NCBI GenBank assembly: GCA_018372435.1
Contig: JAHAJA010000020.1
Location: 3,503 to 67,502, forward strand
Direction: 5' to 3'
From: Clostridiales bacterium
GTDB taxonomy: Bacteria > Bacillota > Clostridia > Lachnospirales > Lachnospiraceae
Length of the DNA: 64,000 bases
The position numbers and the translations under genes were made by a program. Positions 9,115 through 17,502 of the stretch are shown one piece after another. A model generated the notes under the pieces. The model worked only from the letters and a program-made list of their open reading frames with translations. It searched no databases and had not been told where the DNA came from. Every line of letters begins with the position of its first letter. Position 1 is the first letter of the stretch.

Positions 9115-10041
9115 CTATTCCTTTTTCATCAAGTTGTTTGTTACACGGTTATATAATTCTCTAGCAGCATTGTACCCCATCTTCTTTTGTCTGTAGTTAA
9201 CAGCTGCAGATTCAACGATAATTGCAAGATTTCTACCTGGCCTGATTGGAATCTGGTGGCAAACCACTTTGTTTCCAAGGAATTCTGTATATTGTTCGTC
9301 TAATCCCAAACGATCATATTCTTGCTCTTTATTCCACTCTTCTAATTTAATAACTAAGTCAATTGATTGTGTATTCTTAACACTTTCAACACCGAATAAT
9401 GTCTTAACGTCGATAATACCAATACCTCTAAGTTCGATAAAGTGACGTGTAATATCTGGGGCTGTACCAATTAATGTTTCATCACTAACTTTCTTAATCT
9501 CAACAACATCATCTGTTACCAAACGATGTCCCCTCTTGATTAATTCTAGTGCTGCTTCACTCTTACCAATACCACTTTCCCCCATGATAAGAACACCTTC
9601 ACCATATACGTCAACTAAAACTCCATGTATAGAAATCCTTGGTGCTAATTCTACTTTAAGCCAACGTATTACTTCTGCCATAAATGCAGATGTTGGTTTT
9701 TCTGTTCTGAATAATGGAACACCTTTCTTAGTTGCTAATTCTACTAAATCTGGCTCAATCTCAATATTGCGGCAGAATACAATACAAGGAACTTTATAAT
9801 CTAATAACCTAGTCATAATACCAACGCCATGGTCTTTCTCCATCTTTTGCATATAGGCATATTCCACATTACCAATTACTTGAACCCGATCAGAATCAAA
9901 ATAATCAAAAAATCCTGCTAGCTGTAAAGCTGGTCTGTTTACATCTGTCTGGGTAATCTTTATGTCATCAATGTTAAGATCTGGCGTATAATTCACAAGT
10001 TTCATTTTTTCAACTAATTTTTTCAAATCTACTGTATACAT
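9115..10041 (-). CDS. hprK: HPr kinase/phosphorylase
   Basis: This bifunctional enzyme phosphorylates and dephosphorylates Ser46 of HPr and Crh in response to fructose-1,6-bisphosphate, ATP and phosphate. I place the start at the ATG at 10041 (MYTVDLKKL), because AAGGAGA lies seven bases upstream; a longer reading frame exists but has no ribosome site and would exceed the family length. The 308-residue product has the usual N-terminal MurF-like domain, His140 in SIHGVLVD, the Walker A GESGIGKS (154-161), and the C-terminal signature PIRPGRNLA. Its likely substrate, the Crh-like protein, is encoded further down the same block. Confidence 0.96.
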   Translation of the reverse strand: MYTVDLKKLVEKMKLVNYTPDLNIDDIKITQTDVNRPALQLAGFFDYFDSDRVQVIGNVEYAYMQKMEKDHGVGIMTRLLDYKVPCIVFCRNIEIEPDLVELATKKGVPLFRTEKPTSAFMAEVIRWLKVELAPRISIHGVLVDVYGEGVLIMGESGIGKSEAALELIKRGHRLVTDDVVEIKKVSDETLIGTAPDITRHFIELRGIGIIDVKTLFGVESVKNTQSIDLVIKLEEWNKEQEYDRLGLDEQYTEFLGNKVVCHQIPIRPGRNLAIIVESAAVNYRQKKMGYNAARELYNRVTNNLMKKE

Positions 10042-10081
10042 ACATGATCTCCTTCGCCATCTAATATTTTCTTTATCTCTC

Positions 10082-10099
10082 AAGTAGCTTTGCTACTTC
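10082..10099. repeat. Short hairpin of the AGC-TTT-GCT type
   Basis: The spacer between uvrC and hprK holds AAGTAGC-TTT-GCTACTT, a perfect 7-bp inverted repeat with a three-base loop. It has the same design as the hairpins clustered at 15208-15371. Confidence 0.6.
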
Positions 10100-10134
10100 C
10101 ATAAAATACATTCTAACACACTATTTTTTCAACT

Positions 10135-12030
10135 TCAATTGTTACTTTTTGTGGCATTTTCATCATCATTATTGTGAAAAAAGTCATAAACTTGTTTCGC
10201 AGCCCTTTCATTCATCGTAGGTACAATACTAAGTTGCTCTATCGTGGCTTCCTTGATTGCATCTAACGAAAGGAAATTCTTCATTAATTCCTTTCTTCTC
10301 TTCTGTCCAATACCAGGTATATCATCTAATATAGAATGAACTTGACCTTTGCTTCGTAACGACCGATGATACTCAATGGCAAATCTATGGGTTTCATCTT
10401 GAATACGCGTTATTAACTTAAACCCTTCACTATTCCGATCAATTGGAATCTCTATATTATTAAAATACAATCCTCTTGTTCTATGATTATCATCCTTAAC
10501 CATACCACAAACCGGTATAGTTAATTGTAATTCCTCCATTACCTTAAGGGCAATATTCACTTGACCTCTACCACCATCCATCATAATTAAATCGGGAAAT
10601 CTGGTAAAGCTTCCATGTTCTAAGTCAATATTCTTCTCAAGTAACTCCGCTTTTTCCCTCTTACCGTGAATAAAACGTCTCGTTAGTACCTCGTTCATAC
10701 TAGCATAATCATCGCTTCCAGTAACCCACTTAATCTTAAACTTACGGTAGTCATTTCTCTTTGGCTTACCATTCTCATATACGACCATGGACCCAACAGA
10801 TTCAAAACCATTTATATTAGAGATATCAAAGGATTCAATTCTTTTAATTGAATCTAATCCAAGCAGGTTCTCGATCTCTTTCATGGCACCTTTTGTTCGT
10901 TGTTCTTCTTTCTTAATCTTCTCAGAATCTTGCTGTAATACAAGAGAAGCATTCTTCTCCGCTAATACCACTAATTTTTCTTTCTCACCCTTTTTCGGTA
11001 CATGAATATATACCTTTTGGCCTCTCTTAGCGCTCAACCATTCGGTAATTAATTCTGGTTCTTCTAATTCTTCTTGTAAAAGTAATTCTCTCGGAATAAA
11101 TGGCGTCCCTGCATAGAACTGCTTTACAAAACTAGTCATAACCCCTTCTCTTGTATCATTCTCAACGCCTGTTAGATGATAGTGCTCCCTTCCAATCAAT
11201 TTACCATTACGTATAAAGAATACTTGTACTACTGCTTCATCTCCCGCTCTTGCAAACGCAATAATATCTTTATCCTCTTGATTTGACGTATTGGTAATCT
11301 TTTGCTTCTGTGCCATTTGCTTAACACTGGTCATAAGATCACGGTAACCCGCTGCTTCTTCAAAATCCATATTCTCTGAGGCATTCATCATCTTATTCTC
11401 TAACATAGACAAAACTTCATTGAAGTTTCCGTTTAAAAATTCAATAATTTGATCAACTGATTTTTTGTATTCTTCCTCTGATATATAATCTTGGCACGGG
11501 CCACTACATTGCTTGATGTGATAGTATAAACATGCTCTTTCTTTCCCTATATCTCTTGGCAAGTTCCGATTACATGAACGAATCTGATATATCTTACGAA
11601 GCAAGTCAAGTGTATCTTTAACGGCTAATACACTTGTATATGGACCAAAATATTTTGCTTTATCTTTCTTCACTTGTCTTGTCATCATGACTCTTGGATA
11701 TGCTTCCTGTACTGTTACTTTAATATAAGGGTAGCTCTTATCGTCCTTTAGCATGGTATTATATCTTGGCATATGTTCTTTGATTAAATTGCTTTCTAAT
11801 ACCAATGCTTCTACTTCGGAGTCAGTTATGATATATTCAAAGTGATCGATCTTCGATACCATCTTAACGATTTTAGGCATTAGATTTCGACTGCTTTGAA
11901 AATACTGTCTCACTCGATTCTTCAAACTTATAGCTTTACCTACATATATAATTGTGTCATGTTTATCGCGCATGATATAGACACCTGGTTTCGCAGGAAG
12001 CTTCTTTAATTCTTCTTCTATATTAAACAT
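10135..12030 (-). CDS. uvrC: Excinuclease ABC subunit C
   Basis: UvrC makes both incisions around a lesion in nucleotide-excision repair. The 631-residue protein has the N-terminal GIY-YIG nuclease (KPGVYIMRD to YVGKAISLKNR, residues 14-42), a cysteine cluster typical of the domain border (CNRN, CLYYHIKQCSGPC), a UVR motif near residue 210 (ENMDFEEAAGYRDLM), the RNase H-like endonuclease domain starting at SFDISNINGFESVGSMVV with its Asp, and C-terminal helix-hairpin-helix motifs (DDIPGIGQKRRKELM). It is immediately upstream of hprK. Confidence 0.97.
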   Translation of the reverse strand: MFNIEEELKKLPAKPGVYIMRDKHDTIIYVGKAISLKNRVRQYFQSSRNLMPKIVKMVSKIDHFEYIITDSEVEALVLESNLIKEHMPRYNTMLKDDKSYPYIKVTVQEAYPRVMMTRQVKKDKAKYFGPYTSVLAVKDTLDLLRKIYQIRSCNRNLPRDIGKERACLYYHIKQCSGPCQDYISEEEYKKSVDQIIEFLNGNFNEVLSMLENKMMNASENMDFEEAAGYRDLMTSVKQMAQKQKITNTSNQEDKDIIAFARAGDEAVVQVFFIRNGKLIGREHYHLTGVENDTREGVMTSFVKQFYAGTPFIPRELLLQEELEEPELITEWLSAKRGQKVYIHVPKKGEKEKLVVLAEKNASLVLQQDSEKIKKEEQRTKGAMKEIENLLGLDSIKRIESFDISNINGFESVGSMVVYENGKPKRNDYRKFKIKWVTGSDDYASMNEVLTRRFIHGKREKAELLEKNIDLEHGSFTRFPDLIMMDGGRGQVNIALKVMEELQLTIPVCGMVKDDNHRTRGLYFNNIEIPIDRNSEGFKLITRIQDETHRFAIEYHRSLRSKGQVHSILDDIPGIGQKRRKELMKNFLSLDAIKEATIEQLSIVPTMNERAAKQVYDFFHNNDDENATKSNN

Positions 12031-12089
12031 ATACTTCCTCCATAGACTCTTGATTACAGGAGTTAAACGGATAATCGTAATCCGGTTGG

Positions 12090-12902
12090 CTACGCTGTTA
12101 AGTATTCTTCAATAATATACGCAACTCCATCTTCTTCATTGGATTTTGTTACTTTATCTGCGTTCTCTTTTACTATTTCCTGTGCATTACTCATAGCAAC
12201 ACCTAAACCAGCATACTTGATCATAGATAAGTCATTAAAACCATCACCAATTGCTATCAATTCTTCTCGTTTCAAACCTAAGTGCTCCAAAAGATGTGCC
12301 AAGGAATTAGCTTTATCCACGTTCATAGGCATGAATTCAAGAAAGAAGGGTTCGGAACGATAGATACTTAATCTGTCCCCAAACTTTTGTTGCATCTCTT
12401 TTTCTAATATAGCTAATTTCTCTGGGTGCCCTGTCATAAGACATTTATTCACATCAAAGGTCACATATTGATCGAAGTTATCCACATCGTTCACTTTAAT
12501 ATTGTTGATCTTTGCTTCAATATCTACGTATTTATCATGATTGCAACCACAGATTACATCATCCCCTTCATAAGTTATGATACTCACATTATGTTCTACT
12601 GCCTCTTTATAAAGAACCGGAATCATATCCTTTGGTAACATATTCTGATAGATCACCTCTCCGGTTCTACAGTTCATAATCCTTGCTCCATTAAATGCAA
12701 GAATATATCCACCCTTTTCTTCTAACTTTAATGTATCAGAAATACCACGAATACCCGCTGTCGGTCTACCAGATGCTACAATAACTACTTTACCTGCTTC
12801 CATGGCACGACTTACTGCTTTTTTGGTTCTTGGTGTTACTTCTTTTTTCGTGTTTGTTAATGTTCCATCAATATCAAGTGCAATTGCTTTATATGTTGTC
12901 AT
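12090..12902 (-). CDS. Cof-type HAD-superfamily phosphatase
   Basis: A 270-residue HAD hydrolase of the Cof/IIB subfamily, cytoplasmic sugar- or cofactor-phosphate phosphatases with broad specificity. Motif I is DIDGTLTNT (Asp9 nucleophile), motif II is the Ser in VASGRP, and motifs III and IV are the Lys in NKCLMTG-to-MPMNVDKANS and GDGFNDLSMI. The long cap domain between motifs II and III fits type IIB. The substrate cannot be told from sequence. It is 60 bases upstream of uvrC and may be co-transcribed with it. Confidence 0.9.
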   Translation of the reverse strand: MTTYKAIALDIDGTLTNTKKEVTPRTKKAVSRAMEAGKVVIVASGRPTAGIRGISDTLKLEEKGGYILAFNGARIMNCRTGEVIYQNMLPKDMIPVLYKEAVEHNVSIITYEGDDVICGCNHDKYVDIEAKINNIKVNDVDNFDQYVTFDVNKCLMTGHPEKLAILEKEMQQKFGDRLSIYRSEPFFLEFMPMNVDKANSLAHLLEHLGLKREELIAIGDGFNDLSMIKYAGLGVAMSNAQEIVKENADKVTKSNEEDGVAYIIEEYLTA

Positions 12903-12935
12903 TTATATACTCCTTACCTAATCTCATGTATTATT

Positions 12936-12970
12936 AAAAAGGCTGTCACACATGACATGTGACAGTCTTT
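12936..12970 (-). terminator. Intrinsic terminator of ftsH
   Basis: An 8-bp perfect inverted repeat (CTGTCACA and its complement) with a 7-base loop is followed on the minus strand by a run of five T. It lies a few bases past the ftsH stop codon. Confidence 0.85.
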
Positions 12971-12972
12971 AC

Positions 12973-15045
12973 TTACCTGAACTCTTTATTTTTGGTAGCA
13001 TTGAACTCATCTTCTACCTGAGGTTTATCATCTATACGTATATCTTCCTTAGGTACCTCTGCAATCTTTATTATATCCTCTTGTTGCTTGGTATCTTCTG
13101 TTTTTGCATCGCCTTTATCATCAGAAACTTCCACTTCTAAAATCTCTAAAGCTTTAATATCAGAAGTTTTATCTCCTACCGATTTATCATCTTCTGAATC
13201 AGGGATTCCTTTCACTTCTCGGTAAATCTTCATAAACTCTTTACCTGTGATTGTTTCTTTTTCAAGTAAGAACTCTGCAATCTTATCAAGTGTTTCACGG
13301 TCTCCTTCAAGAAGCTTAAGTGCTTTATCATAACATTCTTTTAGTATACGCATTACTTCATTATCAATCTCTGCCGCAGTAGCATCACCACAATTTAAGA
13401 CTGCTCTACCATCTAAGTAACGGTTCTCAACTGATTCAAGCCCCATTAAACCAAAACGGTCTGTCATACCAAACTGTGTTACCATAGCTCTTGCTATCTT
13501 TGTCGCCTGTTCGATATCATTAGATGCTCCTGTTGTAATAGACTTAAATACAATTTGTTCTGCTGCTCTACCACCGAATAAGGTTGTAATTCTCGTTAAC
13601 AATTCATCCTTGGTATTCAGATATTTTTCTTCTTCTGGCACTTGCATTACATAGCCCAGTGACCCCATTGTTCTTGGTACGATTGTTATCTTTTGAACAG
13701 GTTCTGCTTCTTTCACTAGAGCAGTAACTAATGCATGTCCTACCTCGTGATAGGCAACAATTCGTTTCTCTTCTTTGCCAAGAATACGATCTTTTTTCTC
13801 TTTACCTGCAATTACAACTTCAACAGATTCGAACAAATCTTCTTGTGTTACAACTGTTCTTCCAGCTTTAACAGCTGTAATAGCTGCTTCATTGATCATA
13901 TTAGCAAGATCGGAACCAACAGCTCCTGATGTCGCTAAGGCAATCGCTTCTAAATCAACAGAATCATGCATTAGCACATCTTTCGCATGTACTTTCAAGA
14001 TATCTACACGGCCCTTTAAGTCTGGTTTATCAACAATTACTCTTCGGTCGAAACGACCTGGTCTTAATAATGCTTTATCTAATACTTCTGGGCGGTTTGT
14101 CGCTGCTAGAATTACTAGACCTTTCGATGTATCAAATCCGTCCATCTCAGAAAGTAATTGGTTTAATGTCTGTTCTCTTTCATCATTACCACCACCGTAA
14201 TGGCTATCACGACTCTTACCAATTGCATCAATCTCATCTATGAAGATTATACATGGTGCTTGTTGTTGTGCCTGTTTGAATAAATCTCTTACTCTTGATG
14301 CACCCACACCAACGAACATTTCAACAAAGTCAGAACCAGATAATGAAAAAAATGGTACTTTTGCTTCTCCTGCTACTGCTTTTGCTAACAAGGTCTTACC
14401 TGTTCCTGGAGGACCTACTAAAAGAGCACCTTTCGGTAATTTCGCTCCAATACGAGTATATTTACCAGGGTTGTGTAAGAAATCAACCAATTCCTTTAAG
14501 GATTCTTTCGCTTCCCCTTGACCAGCAACATCTTTAAATGTTACTCCAGTTTCTTTCTCCACATAAACCTTAGCATTACTTTTTCCAACTCCCATCATTC
14601 CACCGCCGCTTTTATTAATCATGCGGTATACCATGGTCATAACTAGACCAATCATTATGAATGGAAACAAATACACTAATATAAAATCTATGATGCCTGT
14701 ACTAGTATCATGTACTGGTCCTTTATATTCTACCTTAGCGTTATCTAATGCCTCATATAGACCAGGATTATTCAAATAGCCTGTATAATATGTGATTGTA
14801 AACATGCCATTTGTTTTCTCTTCTTTTGGAATTATTGTAATTCTGCTAGAATCAATCTTAACAGACTTAACTTTATCTTCCTTTAACATATTCATAAATT
14901 CTGTATAACTAACTTCAACTTTTGCACTTTCTTTTAACTGATTCGTCGTATAGTAAAAAAGTAAAAATGCACAGAGCGTAGCTACTACACAGAATACAAT
15001 ACCTGATTTATTCCCATTCTTTTTTTTCGGATTTTTATTGTCCAT
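12973..15045 (-). CDS. ftsH: ATP-dependent zinc metalloprotease FtsH
   Basis: Membrane-bound AAA+ protease that degrades misfolded membrane proteins and some regulators. The 690-residue protein has two transmembrane helices (about 15-33 and 118-140) around an extracytoplasmic loop, Walker A GPPGTGKT (211-218), Walker B IIFIDEIDA, the second region of homology ATNRPEVLDKALLRPGRFDR, and the zinc motif HEVGH in the protease domain. The C-terminal tail of about 70 residues is acidic and lysine-rich (SEDDKSVGD, KTEDTKQQED) and is longer than in Bacillus FtsH. It is transcribed from its own promoter and ends with a terminator. Confidence 0.97.
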   Translation of the reverse strand: MDNKNPKKKNGNKSGIVFCVVATLCAFLLFYYTTNQLKESAKVEVSYTEFMNMLKEDKVKSVKIDSSRITIIPKEEKTNGMFTITYYTGYLNNPGLYEALDNAKVEYKGPVHDTSTGIIDFILVYLFPFIMIGLVMTMVYRMINKSGGGMMGVGKSNAKVYVEKETGVTFKDVAGQGEAKESLKELVDFLHNPGKYTRIGAKLPKGALLVGPPGTGKTLLAKAVAGEAKVPFFSLSGSDFVEMFVGVGASRVRDLFKQAQQQAPCIIFIDEIDAIGKSRDSHYGGGNDEREQTLNQLLSEMDGFDTSKGLVILAATNRPEVLDKALLRPGRFDRRVIVDKPDLKGRVDILKVHAKDVLMHDSVDLEAIALATSGAVGSDLANMINEAAITAVKAGRTVVTQEDLFESVEVVIAGKEKKDRILGKEEKRIVAYHEVGHALVTALVKEAEPVQKITIVPRTMGSLGYVMQVPEEEKYLNTKDELLTRITTLFGGRAAEQIVFKSITTGASNDIEQATKIARAMVTQFGMTDRFGLMGLESVENRYLDGRAVLNCGDATAAEIDNEVMRILKECYDKALKLLEGDRETLDKIAEFLLEKETITGKEFMKIYREVKGIPDSEDDKSVGDKTSDIKALEILEVEVSDDKGDAKTEDTKQQEDIIKIAEVPKEDIRIDDKPQVEDEFNATKNKEFR

Positions 15046-15082
15046 TCTACACCTCCATATGCACTAACTCCATGTTATGTTC

Positions 15083-15111
15083 ATTATAATGTTAGTATTT
15101 CCATAAATCAA
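15083..15111 (-). promoter_or_regulatory. Vegetative promoter of ftsH
   Basis: The minus strand shows a -35 box TTGATT (15106-15111) and a perfect -10 box TATAAT (15083-15088) separated by 17 bases. The transcript would start about 30 bases before the ftsH ATG. Confidence 0.75.
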
Positions 15112-15385
15112 TAGAATAATGTCTTAAATTTTTGTGACCTAATAGGGAAAAATATATGAATTTCGACTTGTAAACCATCTAGTAATCTGGCATATTATAG
15201 ATTAAGAGAATTAGCTTTGCTGATTCCTTGGGATTACACAGAGTGTAAGACCATAGCTCCGAAGGAGTCTTAATTTAAAGAGCAAAATTACGAAGTAATT
15301 TCGTGAGTCTATCGTATGCTATCTAGATAGTCTTTATCTAGAATCAGCTATGCTGAGTCTGGGATTACGGAGAAAGGATATTCCT
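15112..15385. repeat. Intergenic cluster of small hairpins and a direct repeat
   Basis: The space between ftsH and the DUF188 gene holds two related copies of a unit: GAATTAGCTTTGCTGATTCC (from 15208) followed by TTGGGATTACACAGAG, and GAATCAGCTATGCTGAGTC (from 15341) followed by TGGGATTACGGAG. Between them are further small inverted repeats: CTCC-GAA-GGAG (15257-15267), AAATTAC-GAA-GTAATTT (15285-15301) and TCTAGATA with its complement (15322-15342). All have short arms and mostly three-base loops. No protein-coding potential was seen. Confidence 0.6.
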
Positions 15386-15838
15386 ATGAAAATATTAGTC
15401 GATGCTGATGCATGTCCAGTTAAGCATATCATTGAAAAAGTTGCTAAAGAGCTTTCAATACCTGTTATTATGATTATTGATACAAGTCACATCTTAGATT
15501 CTGATTATTCTGAAATCATTCAGGTAAGTAAAGCTCCCGATGCAGTTGATATTGCTTTAATTAATAGAACAGCACCAGGCGATCTTGTAGTTACACAAGA
15601 CTATGGTGTTGCTACCATGGTACTTGGTAAGAAAGGTTATGCAATTAATCAAAATGGACGCATCTATACCAATGAAAATATAGATCTACTTATGTTTGAA
15701 CGTCATATTGCCAAAAAGCAACGCCGTGGAGGTGTGCGCACTTCAAGTATTCGAAAGAGGACCAAAGAAGATGATGATAACTTTGAACATTCATTTCGGA
15801 AATTATGTCAACTTGCTTTAAGTACTCATAATAAATAA
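15386..15838 (+). CDS. DUF188 family protein (YaiI/YqxD)
   Basis: A 150-residue protein of the conserved YaiI/YqxD (DUF188) family, a PIN-like fold with unknown cellular function. The family signature MKILVDADACPVK opens the protein, and I choose the ATG at 15386, preceded by AGAAAGGA, over an in-frame ATG 12 codons upstream that has no ribosome site. Other conserved parts are DYGVATMVLGKKGYAINQNGR and the basic C-terminal segment KKQRRGG. The acidic residues in VDADACP fit a metal-binding nuclease-like centre, but activity is not established. Confidence 0.93.
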   Translation: MKILVDADACPVKHIIEKVAKELSIPVIMIIDTSHILDSDYSEIIQVSKAPDAVDIALINRTAPGDLVVTQDYGVATMVLGKKGYAINQNGRIYTNENIDLLMFERHIAKKQRRGGVRTSSIRKRTKEDDDNFEHSFRKLCQLALSTHNK

Positions 15839-15860
15839 TTTGACAGCTATATATTTTTTT

Positions 15861-15914
15861 GGAACCTTAAAACCTATAACCCTTTTTCATATGTTATTAG
15901 GTTTGTTAGGTTCC
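15861..15914 (+). terminator. Intrinsic terminator of the DUF188 gene
   Basis: Two-part stem: GGAACCT pairs with AGGTTCC and AACCTATAAC pairs with GTTATTAGGTT (one bulge), followed by ATTTTTAATT. Confidence 0.8.
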
Positions 15915-15980
15915 ATTTTTAATTCTACACTTAGGGCCCCCCTCGTCCTATCTAAATAATATGATTTCATTTGTCACAAA

Positions 15981-16009
15981 TTGCAAAAATCATACACTAA
16001 TATTATAGA
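15981..16009 (+). promoter_or_regulatory. Possible promoter of the sigma/anti-sigma operon
   Basis: A TTGCAA box (15981-15986) and TATAGA (16004-16009) are 17 bases apart, 28 bases upstream of the sigma-factor start. The -10 box is weak. An ECF-type autoregulated promoter could not be identified. Confidence 0.4.
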
Positions 16010-16036
16010 GACATATATGCGAAAGAAGGTGGTGAA

Positions 16037-16537
16037 TTGGCAAAAGATAATCTTGATACCCTTTATTTAAAGCATAGCAAAATGGTCTATCATTTTCTCT
16101 TTCGTATGATTGAGAATCATGAACTGACTGAAGAACTGACACAAGAGACTTTCTATCAGGCATTTTTATCGTATCCAAATTTCCGCGGTGAATGTAAAGC
16201 ATCAACCTGGCTCTGTCAAATTGCCAAAAACGTATGGTTGCAATATCTAAGGAAGCATAAACTAACAGATTCTCTTGATAACTATGTAGATAGCATCGTT
16301 CAAAACGAAGCTTTGGACCCTCTTAAAATCTATATTCAGAAAGAAGAAAAGGAATTACTTTATAGTAGTATAAAATTTCTTCCACAAGAGATGCAAGATG
16401 TTGTTGTCTTACGAATATCAACTGAATTAAGTTTCTCAGAAATTGCTGATCTTTTAGAAAAGAGTGAAACTTGGGCAAGAACAAACTTTTATCGAGCAAA
16501 AAAGAAGCTAAAAGATATTGGATTAGAAAGGAGTTAA
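16037..16537 (+). CDS. ECF-type RNA polymerase sigma factor
   Basis: A 166-residue extracytoplasmic-function sigma-70 factor. Region 2 spans about residues 9-75 (HSKMVYHFLFRMI, ELTEELTQETFYQAF, CKASTWLCQIAKNVWLQYLR) and region 4 spans about 105-160 with the helix-turn-helix LSFSEIADLLEKSETWARTNFYRAKKKL. Region 3 is absent, as expected for ECF factors. The start is a TTG at 16037 with AAGGTGGTG just upstream. The next gene, four bases downstream, encodes a membrane protein with a zinc anti-sigma motif, so this is a signal-responsive pair. The signal and target promoters are unknown. Confidence 0.93.
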   Translation: MAKDNLDTLYLKHSKMVYHFLFRMIENHELTEELTQETFYQAFLSYPNFRGECKASTWLCQIAKNVWLQYLRKHKLTDSLDNYVDSIVQNEALDPLKIYIQKEEKELLYSSIKFLPQEMQDVVVLRISTELSFSEIADLLEKSETWARTNFYRAKKKLKDIGLERS

Positions 16538-16541
16538 TATT

Positions 16542-17387
16542 ATGAAACTAAAATGCTATATAGTCGAAGATCTATTACCTACTAACATAGAAAACCTGAC
16601 CTCTCAAGAAACGCAAACTGATATTGAAGAACACCTAAAAGAATGCTCCTCTTGTAGGAAATTATTCTTAGACATGAATCAGGAAATTATAAAACAAGAA
16701 ACTGAAAAATCAGAATCTCTTAGTAATACTAACAACAAGAAAGATCTAATCTATCTAGATAAGATTAGAAAATCATACAATAAAAAATCTGTACTAAGCC
16801 TTAGTTTCTTCGTTTGTATCACATTATTATTACTGATAATCACATGGAATACTATCGAGAGCATCCACTATAGTGTCTTACTATCTTATGGTATACTTCC
16901 AATATTTATATCAGCAGGCGCTATATTGTTTCACAAGACACCATCTGCTAGTCCCTACACCAAAAGAGACTTTTTGATTGGACAAGTATTATTATTTGTC
17001 TTTGCTGCTCTTAGCATGGGAATTATGTATCGAACTGATTATTGGATTCAAAAAAATTCCTATCCATTTGGTCTCGCAGATTATGAAATAGGACCTTTTG
17101 TAGCTGATATTTTATACTTAAGTGTTGCTGTTGCTGCACTTTGCTTTATCTATGGCTCAATACAGATTCTAAGGAAATCCTATACTTACTATTTCTTGTG
17201 TTCCCATGCACTTACATTAATATTCATGAACATAGGCTTTTATCGACTATTAAAAACGCTTTCTGATATTAGCCTTTTCAAACTATTAAGAATTCAAAAT
17301 CTCGGTATTTATATTTGGGGTATAATTATATCTATAGTAATATGGTTAATCTCTTGCTCCAAGCATAATTCCTTCGACAATATATAA
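16542..17387 (+). CDS. Membrane anti-sigma factor with zinc-finger (ZAS) motif
   Basis: A 281-residue protein. The cytoplasmic N-terminus holds the zinc anti-sigma signature His31-x3-Cys35-x2-Cys38 (HLKECSSC) in a zf-HC2-like domain that would bind the ECF factor. About six hydrophobic segments follow from residue 77 on (LSLSFFVCITLLLLIITW, YGILPIFISAGAILF and others), so this is a polytopic membrane protein, more than the single-helix anchor of typical RsiW-like proteins. It is four bases downstream of the sigma gene and ends with a terminator. Binding to the sigma factor is inferred from the motif and the pairing. Confidence 0.88.
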   Translation: MKLKCYIVEDLLPTNIENLTSQETQTDIEEHLKECSSCRKLFLDMNQEIIKQETEKSESLSNTNNKKDLIYLDKIRKSYNKKSVLSLSFFVCITLLLLIITWNTIESIHYSVLLSYGILPIFISAGAILFHKTPSASPYTKRDFLIGQVLLFVFAALSMGIMYRTDYWIQKNSYPFGLADYEIGPFVADILYLSVAVAALCFIYGSIQILRKSYTYYFLCSHALTLIFMNIGFYRLLKTLSDISLFKLLRIQNLGIYIWGIIISIVIWLISCSKHNSFDNI

Positions 17388-17409
17388 CTAATTAGATTAT
17401 ATGAAAAAA

Positions 17410-17448
17410 CAGTCGCTAGATTACTATTCTCTAATAATCTAGCGACTG
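17410..17448. terminator. Bidirectional intrinsic terminator
   Basis: A 14-bp perfect inverted repeat (CAGTCGCTAGATTA and its complement) with an 11-base loop lies between the anti-sigma gene and the convergent ABC ATPase gene. It is flanked by AAAAAA on the left and CTTTATAG on the right. Confidence 0.85.
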
Positions 17449-17502
17449 CTTTATAGGTTTTACTCCCCATGCTGAAACGCCAAGTTTTGCAATAACAAAA
17501 TT

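Noticed and set aside
13775..14200. A long plus-strand frame of 141 codons inside ftsH.
   Set aside because: It is antisense to the strongly conserved AAA domain of ftsH and mirrors its codon pattern; no independent start signal exists.
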